Shown here: positions 15,233 to 23,788 of the stretch, piece after piece
Layout of the letters: each line of letters begins with the position of its first letter
How positions within the stretch are numbered: position 1 is the first letter of the stretch
From: DATFDN01 sp963756545
GTDB taxonomy: Bacteria > Pseudomonadota > Alphaproteobacteria > Acetobacterales > Acetobacteraceae
Direction: 5' to 3'
Assembly: GCA_963756545.1 (NCBI GenBank)
Contig: CAVWNY010000002.1
Span: 434,001-498,000 of the forward strand
Length of the DNA stretch: 64,000 bases
Position numbers and translations under genes: made by a program
Notes under the pieces: generated by a model
Told to the model about the DNA's origin: nothing
Seen by the model: the letters and a program-made list of their open reading frames with translations, nothing else
Database searches by the model: none

Positions 15233-16468
15233 ATGAACACAGAGATCTGCGTGGTCGGCGCCGGGCCTGTCGGCGGGACTTTGGCGTGTCGGCTGGCCAG
15301 CGCCGGCATCCCCACCGCCGTGATCGACCGCGCGCCGCTGCCGCCGATGGAGCATCCGGCCTTCGATGGCCGCGCCTACGCCATCGCGGCCGGCTCCCGG
15401 CGCCTTCTGGAGCAGGCGGGGCTATGGGGAAGATTAGCGGCCGCGGCCTGCCCGATCCTGGACATCCGGGTGAGCGACGGCCGGCTGGGCCGCCCGGCCT
15501 CGCCGCTCTTTCTGCACTTCGACCACCGCGAGGCGGGCGCCGATGCCGGACCGTTCGGGCAGATGGTCGAGGCACGCGCGCTGCGCGTCGCGCTCAACGC
15601 GCATTTCCGCGACCTCCCCGCCCTCACGGTCTTTGCCCCGGAGGAGGCTGCGGTGGAACGGACGGCGCGCGGGGCTTTGGTGCGCCTCGCGTCCGGGGCG
15701 GAAATAGGGTGCCGGCTGGTGGTCGCCGCCGAGGGCCGGATGTCGCCGCTGCGCGAGGCCGCCCGGATTCCCGTGACGCGGGTGCCGTACAGCCAGATCG
15801 GGATCGTCAGCGCCGTCGCGCACGAGCGCCCGCACCACAACGCCGCGCTGGAACATTTCCTGCCCGGCGGCCCGTTCGCGCAACTGCCGATGGCGGCGAG
15901 CCCCGACGCGGAGGCGAGCGGCGCGCCCAACCTGTCGGCGATCGTCTGGACCGAGCGGACCGAGGTGGCGCGGCGGATGCTCGCGCTCGACGATGCGGGC
16001 TTCGGGCGCGAGATCACGCGCCGATTGGGCGACCATCTGGGCTGGCTGCGCCCGGTGGGCCGGCGCTGGAGTTATGCGCTGTCGGCGATGCTCGCGCACC
16101 GCTACACCGACACGCGGCTCGCGCTCGCGGGCGACGCGGCGCACGGCATCCATCCGATCGCCGGCCAGGGCCTCAATCTCGGCTTTCGCGACGCGATAGC
16201 GCTATCCGACCTGCTGATCGAGGCGCATCGGGCGGGCGCCGATCCGGGCGCCCCCGCCCTGCTCGCCCGCTACCAGCGCCGCCGCCGGCCCGACAACCTG
16301 ATGATGCTGGCCACGACCGACGCGCTGGATCGGCTGTTCAGCAACGACAGCCGACTGTTGCGCCTGGCCCGCGACCTCGGCATCGCCGCCGTCCACCGCG
16401 CCCCGCCGCTCAAGCGGGCGTTCATGCGTCAGGCGATGGGATTGGGAGTGCTGCCGGGGATGGTGTGA
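15233..16468 (+). CDS. UbiH/UbiF-family FAD-dependent monooxygenase
   Basis: A 411-residue flavoprotein hydroxylase of the UbiH/UbiF/VisC group, which adds hydroxyls to the ubiquinone ring. It has the N-terminal dinucleotide motif GAGPVGGTLACRLA, the mid-protein DG-like segment (VVAAEGRMSPLR), and the second FAD motif LAGDAAHGIHPIAGQGLNLGFRD. Length is typical. Which ring position is hydroxylated (C5, C6 or C7) cannot be decided from the sequence. It is a stand-alone gene downstream of the anti-sigma factor. Confidence 0.92.
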   Translation: MNTEICVVGAGPVGGTLACRLASAGIPTAVIDRAPLPPMEHPAFDGRAYAIAAGSRRLLEQAGLWGRLAAAACPILDIRVSDGRLGRPASPLFLHFDHREAGADAGPFGQMVEARALRVALNAHFRDLPALTVFAPEEAAVERTARGALVRLASGAEIGCRLVVAAEGRMSPLREAARIPVTRVPYSQIGIVSAVAHERPHHNAALEHFLPGGPFAQLPMAASPDAEASGAPNLSAIVWTERTEVARRMLALDDAGFGREITRRLGDHLGWLRPVGRRWSYALSAMLAHRYTDTRLALAGDAAHGIHPIAGQGLNLGFRDAIALSDLLIEAHRAGADPGAPALLARYQRRRRPDNLMMLATTDALDRLFSNDSRLLRLARDLGIAAVHRAPPLKRAFMRQAMGLGVLPGMV

Positions 16469-16548
16469 CGACAGGCTCGACGACGATGCGGCCCTGTTGC
16501 CAACGGATCAGGTCGTGGAGCAGCATCCCATTAGGATAGGAATCTCGC

Positions 16549-17886
16549 ATGGATACACTCACGCGCCGGCATTCCCTGGGGCTGGGCGCCGGGCTGCTCG
16601 CTGCCGCGGCGTTGCCCGCATCCAAATCGCGTGCGGCGGTCGTTGCTGCCGACGTCAAGCCGCCGCAATTCTCCATCGAGAAGGGCGCGCGGCTGCATGT
16701 GCTGCGGCCCACCAAGTACATCGACGCCGACGAGACGATTTTCCTCGCCAACAGCAAGCGCTTCACCGATCAGACCGGCGTGCCCGTGCGGGTCGATTTC
16801 GTCAACTGGCCGGACATGCCGACGCAGACGGCGGTGGCCGCGAATACCGGCGCCGGCCCGGACATCATCGTCGCCTTCGGGCCTGACCCGCATCTGTTCA
16901 TCAACAAGATCGTCGAGCTGACCGATCTCGCGGAGTACCTTGGAGCGCGCTACGGCGGCTGGTTCCCGCTTGCCGAACTCTACGGCAAGAAGTGGCAGAC
17001 CAACGCCTGGATCGGTCTGCCGATGGGCGGCTCGACCGGGCCTTGCGTCTATCGCAAATCCTGGGTGAAGCAGGCGGGTTATGACACGATCCCGAACGAT
17101 CTGAACGAGTTCCTGAAGCTCTCACAAAACCTGAAGAAGATCGGTCATCCGACCGGTTTCGCCCTCAGCCATGCGGTCGGCGATGCGACCGGCTTCGCCA
17201 ACTGGCTGCTCTGGTCGCACGGCGCCTTCCTGGTCGATGAGAGCGGCAAGGTGGCGCTCGATTCCACCGAAACGCGACAGGCCGTGGAGTATGCGCGGGA
17301 TTTCTACCCGACGATGATCTCAGGCACGATGGGCTGGGACGGCGCCAGCAACAACAAGGCGTACGCCGCCGGGCAAATCGCGCTGACGCAGAACGGCGTT
17401 TCGATCTACTACGTCCTCAAGGCCGCGAAGGATCCCACGCTGAACGCGATGGCGGACGACACCGATCATGCGGTGATGCCGCTGGGCATCGCGCACGCGC
17501 CGCCGGAATCCGCCCTGACCCTGAACGCGATGCTGTTCCGCTACAGCAAGTACCCGAACGCCGCGAAGGACTATCTGCGCTTCATGATGGAGGCGCCCCA
17601 GTACGATCCCTGGCTGACCGGCTGCCTGGGCTACTGGTCGCAGCCGCTGAAGGCCTATTCCGGCAGCGCGGTCTGGACCTCCGATCCCAAGCTCGGCCCC
17701 TATCGCGATGCGATGGCGACGCCTTACTACGAGGGCTACAAGGGACCGATCACCGCCGCGACCGGCGCGGTGACCGAGAACTGGGTCCTGGTGGACATGT
17801 TCGCCAAGGCCGTGACCAACACCGCCACCCCGGAGACCGCGATCAAGGATGCGGTGCGGGCCGCAGCGCGCTTTTACAAGACCTGA
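16549..17886 (+). CDS. ABC transporter solute-binding protein (family 1), orphan
   Basis: A 445-residue exported binding protein with a twin-arginine leader (RRHSLGLGAGLLAAAALPA). The body is a type-1 (MalE-like) periplasmic binding protein: GPDIIVAFGPDPHLF, WIGLPMGGSTGPCVYRKSWVKQAGYDTIP, YAAGQIALTQNG. This family usually binds sugars or glycerol derivatives. No permease or ATPase gene lies beside it, so it either works with a distant transporter or is a remnant of one. AGGA precedes the ATG. The ligand is unknown. Confidence 0.87.
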   Translation: MDTLTRRHSLGLGAGLLAAAALPASKSRAAVVAADVKPPQFSIEKGARLHVLRPTKYIDADETIFLANSKRFTDQTGVPVRVDFVNWPDMPTQTAVAANTGAGPDIIVAFGPDPHLFINKIVELTDLAEYLGARYGGWFPLAELYGKKWQTNAWIGLPMGGSTGPCVYRKSWVKQAGYDTIPNDLNEFLKLSQNLKKIGHPTGFALSHAVGDATGFANWLLWSHGAFLVDESGKVALDSTETRQAVEYARDFYPTMISGTMGWDGASNNKAYAAGQIALTQNGVSIYYVLKAAKDPTLNAMADDTDHAVMPLGIAHAPPESALTLNAMLFRYSKYPNAAKDYLRFMMEAPQYDPWLTGCLGYWSQPLKAYSGSAVWTSDPKLGPYRDAMATPYYEGYKGPITAATGAVTENWVLVDMFAKAVTNTATPETAIKDAVRAAARFYKT

Positions 17887-17968
17887 ACCCCGACCGCGGG
17901 CCGGCGTCGGCAATGGTGGATTAGCGCAGCTTCGGAGCGGACAGAATCGCAACGTTGTAACCTTGTAA

Positions 17969-18041
17969 GGCGGAAGAGCGCAGCGTATTCCGCCGTTCTC
18001 ACGGGACCGGGAGAGGGCGGAATGCGCTGCGCTTTTCCGCC
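17969..18041. repeat. REP-like inverted repeat pair
   Basis: Two 26-base units, 17969-17994 and 18016-18041, are inverted copies matching at 24 of 26 positions across a 21-base loop. Each unit is itself nearly palindromic (GGCGGAA...TTCCGCC) with the core GCGCAGCG. This is the layout of REP/BIME elements that accumulate between genes. It sits between the ends of the convergent solute-binding protein and uvrA genes and may act as a terminator for both. No RAYT transposase is present in the window. Confidence 0.7.
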
Positions 18042-18090
18042 CTACGAATTATCGGGCGCGTTTCGACCTGATCCAAATCTGCTCTAGCCG

Positions 18091-20949
18091 CTACGCCCGC
18101 CGCCGCGCCGTTCGTCCGCGGCTCTCCACCAGGGGGGAAAGGAACCGCCCGGTGTAGCTGTCGGGGTTCGCCGCGATATCCTCCGGCGTCCCCTCCGCGA
18201 CGACCCGCCCGCCTCCGTCGCCGCCCTCCGGGCCGAGGTCGAGAATCCAGTCGGCGGTCTTGAGCACCTCCAGATTGTGCTCGATCACCACGACCGTGTT
18301 GCCCTGATCGACCAGCGCGTGCAGCACCTCCAGCAACTTGCGCACGTCCTCGAAATGCAGCCCCGTGGTCGGCTCGTCGAGGATATAGAGCGTGCGCCCG
18401 GTCGCGCGCCGGGCCAGTTCCTTCGACAGCTTGATGCGCTGCGCCTCGCCGCCCGAGAGCGTGGTCGCCTGCTGGCCGAGGCTCACGTAGCCGAGGCCGA
18501 CTTGCTGAAGGATGCGAAGCCGGTCGTGGATACGCATCTGCCCGCTGAAGTAGCCCACCGCCTCGTCCACCGTCATCGCCAGCACGTCGGCGATCGACTT
18601 GTCGCGGTACTTGATTTCCAAAGTCTCGCGATTGTAGCGCCTGCCTTTGCAGACATCGCACGTCACGTAGACGTCGGGCAGGAAATGCATCTCGATCTTC
18701 AGCACGCCGTCGCCCTGGCAGGCTTCGCACCGACCGCCCTTGACGTTGAAGCTGAAGCGGCCTGGCTTGTAGCCGCGCGCGCGGCTCTCCGGCATCTCGG
18801 CGAACCAGTCGCGGATCGGCGCGAACAGGTCGGTGTACGTCGCGGGGTTCGACCGTGGCGTGCGTCCGATCGGGGACTGGTCGATGTCGATGATCTTGTC
18901 GAGCAGATCGAGCCCCTCGATGCGATCGTGCGGCGCCGGTTTCTCGCCCGAGCCCATCAGCCGGCGCGAGGCGGCGCGATACAGCGTGTCGATCACCAAG
19001 GTCGATTTGCCGCCGCCCGAGACGCCGCTCACGCAGGTGAACGTTCCCAACGGGAAACCGGCGGTTACCGCCTTGAGGTTGTTACCCCTTGCGCCCACGA
19101 CCCGAAGAATCCGGTCCTTCTGCATCGGGCGGCGCATCGCCGGCACCGCGATCGCCCGGCGGCCCGAGAGATAGTCGCCGGTCAGCGAGCGCGGGTTGGC
19201 GGCGACCTCCGCGGGCGTGCCCTCGGCCACCACGCGCCCGCCGTCGCGCCCGGCCGCCGGCCCCATGTCGATCAGATGGTCGGCGGCGCGGATCGCGTCC
19301 TCGTCGTGTTCCACCACCAGGACGGTGTTGCCGAGATCGCGCAGCCGGCGCAGCGTTCCGAGCAGGCGTTCGTTGTCGCGCTGATGCAGCCCGATCGAGG
19401 GCTCGTCGAGCACATACAGCACGCCGGTCAAACCCGATCCGATCTGGCTGGCGAGCCGAATGCGCTGGCTTTCGCCGCCGCTCAGCGTGGCCGAGCCGCG
19501 CGCGAGCGTCAGGTAGCTCAGCCCGACATCGTTCAGGAAGCGCAGCCGCTCCACGATCTCGCGCAGGATGCGGCGCGCGATCTCGGCGCGCTGCGGCGTC
19601 AGCGTCTCCATCACGCCCTCGAACCACGGCAGCGCCGCGCTGATCGAGAGTTCGGAGGCTTGCGCGATGTTGCTGCTCGCGACCCGCACCGCCAGCGCCT
19701 CGGGCTTCAGCCGCGCGCCGCCGCAGGTCTCGCACGGGCGCTCGGCGCGATAGCGCGACAGCTCCTCGCGCACCCAGACGCTGTCGGTCTCCAGGAACCG
19801 GCGCTCCAGGTTGCGGATCACGCCCTCGAACGGCTTGGTCACCGTGTAGGCGCGCACGCCGTCCTTGTAGGTGAACGCGACCGGCTCGTCTTTCGTGCCG
19901 AACAGGATGGCGTCCCGCACCGGGTCCGGCAGATCGGCCCAGGGCGCGCGGGTCGTGACCTTGAAGTGCCGGGCGAGGCTTTGCAGAGTCTGGTCGTAAT
20001 AGGGCGTCTGCGCGCCGGCCCAGGGGGCGACAACGCCCGCCGCGAGCGAGGCGCGTTCGTCGGGCACCACCAGGGCCGGGTCGAAGAAGCCTTGCATGCC
20101 CAGCCCGTCGCATTTCGGGCAGGCGCCGTGCGGGCTGTTGAAGCTGAACAGCCGGGGCTCGATCTCCTCGATGCTGAAGCCGCTGACCGGGCAGGCGAAA
20201 CGCGAGGAGAACACGGTGCGGTTGGCGCTGTCGGCGTCCTCGGCGTAGGCGACGCCGTCCGACAGGGCGAGCGCGGTCTCGAAGCTGTCGGCCAGCCGGG
20301 ACTCCAGGCCGGGACGCACCACGACGCGATCAACCACCGCCTCGATCTCGTGCTTGGTCTTGCGGTTGAGCGCCGGAACCTCGGCGATCTCGTGGAGCTT
20401 GCCGTCCACCTTGACGCGGGTGAAGCCGCGGCGCTGAAGCTCGGCGAGTTCCTTGCGGTACTCGCCCTTGCGGTCGCGCACGACGGGGGCGAGCAACAGG
20501 AGCCGTGTGCCCTCTTCCATCGCCATCACGCGATCGACCATCTGGCTGACCGTCTGCGCCTCGATCGGCAGGCCCGTCGCCGGCGAGTAGGGCACGCCGA
20601 CGCGCGCCCACAGCAGCCGCATGTAGTCGTGGATCTCCGTCACCGTGCCGACGGTCGAGCGCGGGTTGCGGCTGGTGGTCTTCTGGTCGATCGAAATGGC
20701 GGGCGACAGCCCCTCGATGCTGTCCACGTCGGGCTTGCCGGCGAGTTCCAGGAACTGCCGCGCGTAGGCCGACAGGCTCTCCACGTAGCGGCGCTGGCCC
20801 TCGGCATAGATGGTGTCGAACGCGAGCGAGGACTTGCCCGAGCCGGACAGGCCGGTGATGACGGTCAGCCGGTCGCGCGGGATGACCACATCCACATTCT
20901 TGAGGTTGTGCTCGCGCGCGCCGCGAACGTGGATGCTGTTGCCGGCCAT
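18091..20949 (-). CDS. uvrA: excinuclease ABC subunit A
   Basis: A 952-residue UvrA, the damage-sensing ATPase of nucleotide excision repair. Two ABC modules are visible: Walker A GLSGSGKSSLAFDT near residue 32 and GVSGGGKSTLVIDT near 642, with signature motifs LSGGESQRI and LSGGEAQRI. The zinc-binding modules are CPVSGF/CPKCDG and CEACQGDG/CDVCKGRRY. Length is normal. It is divergent from ssb, with an SOS box between them, the conserved alphaproteobacterial arrangement. Large opposite-strand frames across it are shadows. Confidence 0.97.
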   Translation of the reverse strand: MAGNSIHVRGAREHNLKNVDVVIPRDRLTVITGLSGSGKSSLAFDTIYAEGQRRYVESLSAYARQFLELAGKPDVDSIEGLSPAISIDQKTTSRNPRSTVGTVTEIHDYMRLLWARVGVPYSPATGLPIEAQTVSQMVDRVMAMEEGTRLLLLAPVVRDRKGEYRKELAELQRRGFTRVKVDGKLHEIAEVPALNRKTKHEIEAVVDRVVVRPGLESRLADSFETALALSDGVAYAEDADSANRTVFSSRFACPVSGFSIEEIEPRLFSFNSPHGACPKCDGLGMQGFFDPALVVPDERASLAAGVVAPWAGAQTPYYDQTLQSLARHFKVTTRAPWADLPDPVRDAILFGTKDEPVAFTYKDGVRAYTVTKPFEGVIRNLERRFLETDSVWVREELSRYRAERPCETCGGARLKPEALAVRVASSNIAQASELSISAALPWFEGVMETLTPQRAEIARRILREIVERLRFLNDVGLSYLTLARGSATLSGGESQRIRLASQIGSGLTGVLYVLDEPSIGLHQRDNERLLGTLRRLRDLGNTVLVVEHDEDAIRAADHLIDMGPAAGRDGGRVVAEGTPAEVAANPRSLTGDYLSGRRAIAVPAMRRPMQKDRILRVVGARGNNLKAVTAGFPLGTFTCVSGVSGGGKSTLVIDTLYRAASRRLMGSGEKPAPHDRIEGLDLLDKIIDIDQSPIGRTPRSNPATYTDLFAPIRDWFAEMPESRARGYKPGRFSFNVKGGRCEACQGDGVLKIEMHFLPDVYVTCDVCKGRRYNRETLEIKYRDKSIADVLAMTVDEAVGYFSGQMRIHDRLRILQQVGLGYVSLGQQATTLSGGEAQRIKLSKELARRATGRTLYILDEPTTGLHFEDVRKLLEVLHALVDQGNTVVVIEHNLEVLKTADWILDLGPEGGDGGGRVVAEGTPEDIAANPDSYTGRFLSPLVESRGRTARRRA

Positions 20950-20976
20950 GCGCCCGCCTTTGCCCCGATCCGAGTT

Positions 20977-20991
20977 GTTCTTGAGATGTTC
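20977..20991. promoter_or_regulatory. LexA (SOS) box in the uvrA-ssb divergent promoter
   Basis: GTTC-TTGAGAT-GTTC matches exactly the alphaproteobacterial LexA operator GTTC-N7-GTTC. It lies 28 bases upstream of uvrA and 130 bases upstream of ssb, where LexA control is known in related bacteria. Confidence 0.85.
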
Positions 20992-21120
20992 GCGGGTTAT
21001 ATGATGCCCAGCGGCGCCGAGGGAAGGCTTTTTGCCATCCTGGACTCGCCCGCTAGGGATAGCTTAACCGCTTCCGGCGGTGAATGCCTCGGAACTTCGG
21101 GCTGGGATTGGGGACAGGAC

Positions 21121-21630
21121 ATGGCTGGCAGCGTCAACAAGGTCATTCTCGTGGGCAATCTGGGCAAGGACCCGGAGGTGCGGACCACGCAGGCGGGGAT
21201 GAAGATCGTGAACTTCACCCTGGCCACCAGCGAGACGTGGAACGACAAGGCGAGCGGGGAGCGCAAGGAAAAGACCGAGTGGCACCGCGTCTGCATCTTC
21301 AACGAACGTCTGGCCGACGTCGCGGAACGCTTCCTGCGCAAGGGCCGGAAGGTCTACGTCGAAGGCGCGCTCCAGACGCGCAAGTGGACCGACCAGTCCG
21401 GTCAAGAGAAGTACACGACGGAAGTGGTCATCGAGCGTTTTCGGGGCGACCTGACCCTGCTCGACAGCAACCGCGGCGAGGACGGCGGCCCGGCCGAGGG
21501 CGGCGGCTTCAGCCGGGAACGGGCACCGGCGGCGGCCCGATCCGGCGCGGCGGCCGGCGGCGGGCGCGGCGCGGCGCCGTCGTGGGAGGCGCCCAAGGGC
21601 GGCGATCTGGACGACGAGATTCCGTTCTAG
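21121..21630 (+). CDS. ssb: single-stranded DNA-binding protein
   Basis: A 169-residue SSB. The OB-fold spans residues ~5-112 (VNKVILVGNLGKDPEVR, EKTEWHRVCIFNERLADV, GRKVYVEGALQTRKWTDQ). A Gly/Ala-rich linker follows, ending in the acidic tip DDEIPF that recruits repair and replication partners. A much longer frame reads into it from the antisense of uvrA; ATG 21121 is the family start. It protects ssDNA during replication and repair and is divergent from uvrA across an SOS box. Confidence 0.97.
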   Translation: MAGSVNKVILVGNLGKDPEVRTTQAGMKIVNFTLATSETWNDKASGERKEKTEWHRVCIFNERLADVAERFLRKGRKVYVEGALQTRKWTDQSGQEKYTTEVVIERFRGDLTLLDSNRGEDGGPAEGGGFSRERAPAAARSGAAAGGGRGAAPSWEAPKGGDLDDEIPF

Positions 21631-21752
21631 GCCGGGTCGGCCGCGCCGCCGAATACCCGCCAATCCTCAGCCGCCGCCGCGCCAACCGCATCTCTTGCCC
21701 GCGCCCTCCCCGGCCGCCAAGCTGCGGGGCCGGGCACAGGGAGGGCGGAGCG

Positions 21753-22535
21753 ATGGCGGACCTGCTGGAGACGATCGAGGACGGCGTCGGCATCCTCACC
21801 CTGAGCCGGCCCGACCGGCTGAATGCGCTCTCGCAGGAGATGCTGGCGGGCCTGCGCGACGGCCTGGGCCGGTTCGCCGAGGATGCCGCGGTGGGGGCGA
21901 TCGTCATCACCGGCAGCGGGCGCGGCTTCTGCGCCGGAGGCGACGTGAAGGAGATGGCGCACCGCACGCACCAGACCTACGAGGAGCGTGTGACCCGCCT
22001 GTCGCGGATGCACGAACTGCCGCAGATGATGCGTCGACACCCGAAGGTGATCCTCGCGATGGTGAACGGGGTCGCGGTCGGCGCCGGGCTCGGCCTGGCG
22101 ATGGCCTGCGACATGCGGATCGCGGCGCGCGCGGCGCGCTTCGGCACCGCCTTCGCGGGGATCGCCTATTCGGGCGACTTCGGCGGCTCGTGGCTGCTGA
22201 CCCAGCTCGTCGGCCCGGCGCGCGCGCGGGAGATGTATTTGCTGGCCGACGTGATCGACGCCGAGCAGGCCGAGCGGATCGGCCTGGTGAACCGCGTGGT
22301 GGACGACGCGGCGCTGGCCGAGCAGACGATGGCACTGGCGCGCCGCCTCGCCGCCGGGCCGCGCCTCGCCTACGGCTACATGAAGCGGAACCTCAACGCC
22401 GCCGAGACCGAGACGCTGGCTACGGTGTGCGATTTGGAGGCCGTGCATCAGGCGCGGACGGGTCTCTCGGAGGATCACCGGGAGTCCGTCGAGGCATTCG
22501 CGGAGAAGCGCCGGCCGATCTTCCAGGGGCGCTGA
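21753..22535 (+). CDS. enoyl-CoA hydratase/isomerase family protein
   Basis: A 260-residue crotonase-fold protein (ITGSGRGFCAGGDVKEM and NGVAVGAGLGLAMACDM form the oxyanion hole). The first hydratase Glu is Gly here, and the second is not evident. An Asp in YSGDFGGSWLLTQ stands where isomerase-type members such as PaaG carry an acidic residue, so isomerase-like chemistry is more likely than hydration (inference). GGGAGGGCGGAG lies before ATG 21753. It is followed 2 bases later by an LLM-class flavin oxidoreductase, so the two are one operon, perhaps for breakdown of an acyl-CoA. Confidence 0.88.
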   Translation: MADLLETIEDGVGILTLSRPDRLNALSQEMLAGLRDGLGRFAEDAAVGAIVITGSGRGFCAGGDVKEMAHRTHQTYEERVTRLSRMHELPQMMRRHPKVILAMVNGVAVGAGLGLAMACDMRIAARAARFGTAFAGIAYSGDFGGSWLLTQLVGPARAREMYLLADVIDAEQAERIGLVNRVVDDAALAEQTMALARRLAAGPRLAYGYMKRNLNAAETETLATVCDLEAVHQARTGLSEDHRESVEAFAEKRRPIFQGR

Positions 22536-22537
22536 CG

Positions 22538-23572
22538 ATGCGGGTGATGACCGCGCTGCCGCAGGACGATCTGCGGCTGGTGCCCGAGGCGGCGCGCAGC
22601 GCGGAAGCGGCGGGCTATGACACGCTGCTGACGATGGAGAACAAGCACGACCCGTTCCTGGCGCACGCGCTGGCCGCGCTGGCGACCGAGCGCGTGCAGC
22701 TCGCCACCTCGGTTGCCATTGCCTTCCCGCGCAGCCCGATGGTGGTCGCCAACGCGGGCTGGGACCTGCAGATCGCGTCGCGGGGGCGGTTCGTGCTGGG
22801 GCTGGGGCCGCAGATCCGTCCGCACAACGAACGACGCTTCTCGGTTCCCTGGTCGCCCCCCGCGCCGCGTCTGCGCGAGTATGTGCAGGCGCTGCGCGCG
22901 ATCTGGACGAGCTGGCAGACCGGCGAGCGGCTTCGCTTCGAGGGCAAGCACTACACCTTCACGCTGATGCCGCCCTACTTCGTGCCGCCGTCGCGGAACA
23001 TGGAGATGGTCCCGGTGACGCTCGCGGCGGTCGGCCCGCACGCGCTGCGGCTCGCCGGCGAGGTCGCCGACGGGGTGCGCCTGCACGGCTTTTGCACGCG
23101 GCGATACCTGGAGCGGGAAGTGATGCCGCGCCTCGCCGAAGGCTTCGCGCGCAGCGGGCGCGACCGGGCGGCCTTCGAGGTTGCCGGCGGCGGCTTCGTC
23201 GCGACCGGATGCGACGCCGCCGAGGTGTCCCGCATGATCGAGGTGGCGCGCGGTCGCATCGCGTTCTACGGCTCGACCCCTGGCTACTGGCCGGTGCTGG
23301 AGATGCACGGCCTGGGCGATCTCGGGCGCAAGCTGAACGCCATGTCGAAAGAGGGGAAGTGGGCGGAGATGAGCCGCGAGGTTTCGGACGAGGTGGTGCA
23401 TCTCTTTGCCGCCATCGGCACGCACGCGGAGATCGCCGGCGCGATCGAGCGGCGGTTCGGGGGCGTGGCGGATGCCATCTCGCTTGCCGGCAATCCGGCG
23501 ATGCCGCCCGACGTGCTGGCGCAGATCCGGCGCATTCCGGCACCGTTCGAGGGGTTTCGGACGGCATCGTAA
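22538..23572 (+). CDS. LLM-class (luciferase-like) flavin/F420-dependent oxidoreductase
   Basis: A 344-residue luciferase-like TIM-barrel protein (EAARSAEAAGYDTLLTMEN, VQLATSVAIAFPRSPMVVAN, GRFVLGLGPQIRPHNERRF, PVTLAAVGPHALRLAGEVADG). It resembles the TIGR03617-type branch labelled F420-dependent, but such labels are unreliable outside F420 producers; the cofactor may be FMN. It starts 2 bases after the crotonase gene, implying a shared acyl-CoA or small-molecule pathway. The substrate is unknown. Confidence 0.88.
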   Translation: MRVMTALPQDDLRLVPEAARSAEAAGYDTLLTMENKHDPFLAHALAALATERVQLATSVAIAFPRSPMVVANAGWDLQIASRGRFVLGLGPQIRPHNERRFSVPWSPPAPRLREYVQALRAIWTSWQTGERLRFEGKHYTFTLMPPYFVPPSRNMEMVPVTLAAVGPHALRLAGEVADGVRLHGFCTRRYLEREVMPRLAEGFARSGRDRAAFEVAGGGFVATGCDAAEVSRMIEVARGRIAFYGSTPGYWPVLEMHGLGDLGRKLNAMSKEGKWAEMSREVSDEVVHLFAAIGTHAEIAGAIERRFGGVADAISLAGNPAMPPDVLAQIRRIPAPFEGFRTAS

Positions 23573-23619
23573 ACGATCTCCGCACCGACGTGCCGCCACC
23601 GCGCGGCGGCGAAATCGTT
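23572..23619 (+). terminator. two-tier stem-loop after the crotonase-LLM operon
   Basis: AACGAT (23572-23577) pairs with ATCGTT (23614-23619), and inside it GCCGCC (23592-23597) pairs with GGCGGC (23605-23610). The structure begins at the LLM stop codon. No strong T-run follows. Confidence 0.4.
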
Positions 23620-23788
23620 GATCGAGCTTAATGTGTTCATGCCGGGTGAATATCGAGCGCGCAAGCGGGCCACTTTCGGATGCGGCTCTCGGGTGATATG
23701 GATCGCGTGGTCATGTCTCTTGATGCGCAATGTGGATCACGCGTTATCGGATTTGATCTCGCGACTGGCTCGGGAGGAGAATGAAATC

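Noticed and set aside
16470..16548. Coding-like minus-strand peptide (GMLLHDLIRWQQGRIVVEPV) in the gap before the solute-binding protein
   Set aside because: It is only about 25 codons outside annotated genes and has no recognisable parent. High GC alone can give such text.
18277..21630. 1117-codon plus-strand open frame across uvrA into ssb
   Set aside because: Its first 940 codons are the antisense of uvrA. Only the part from ATG 21121 (ssb) has family similarity. High GC removes stops from antisense frames.
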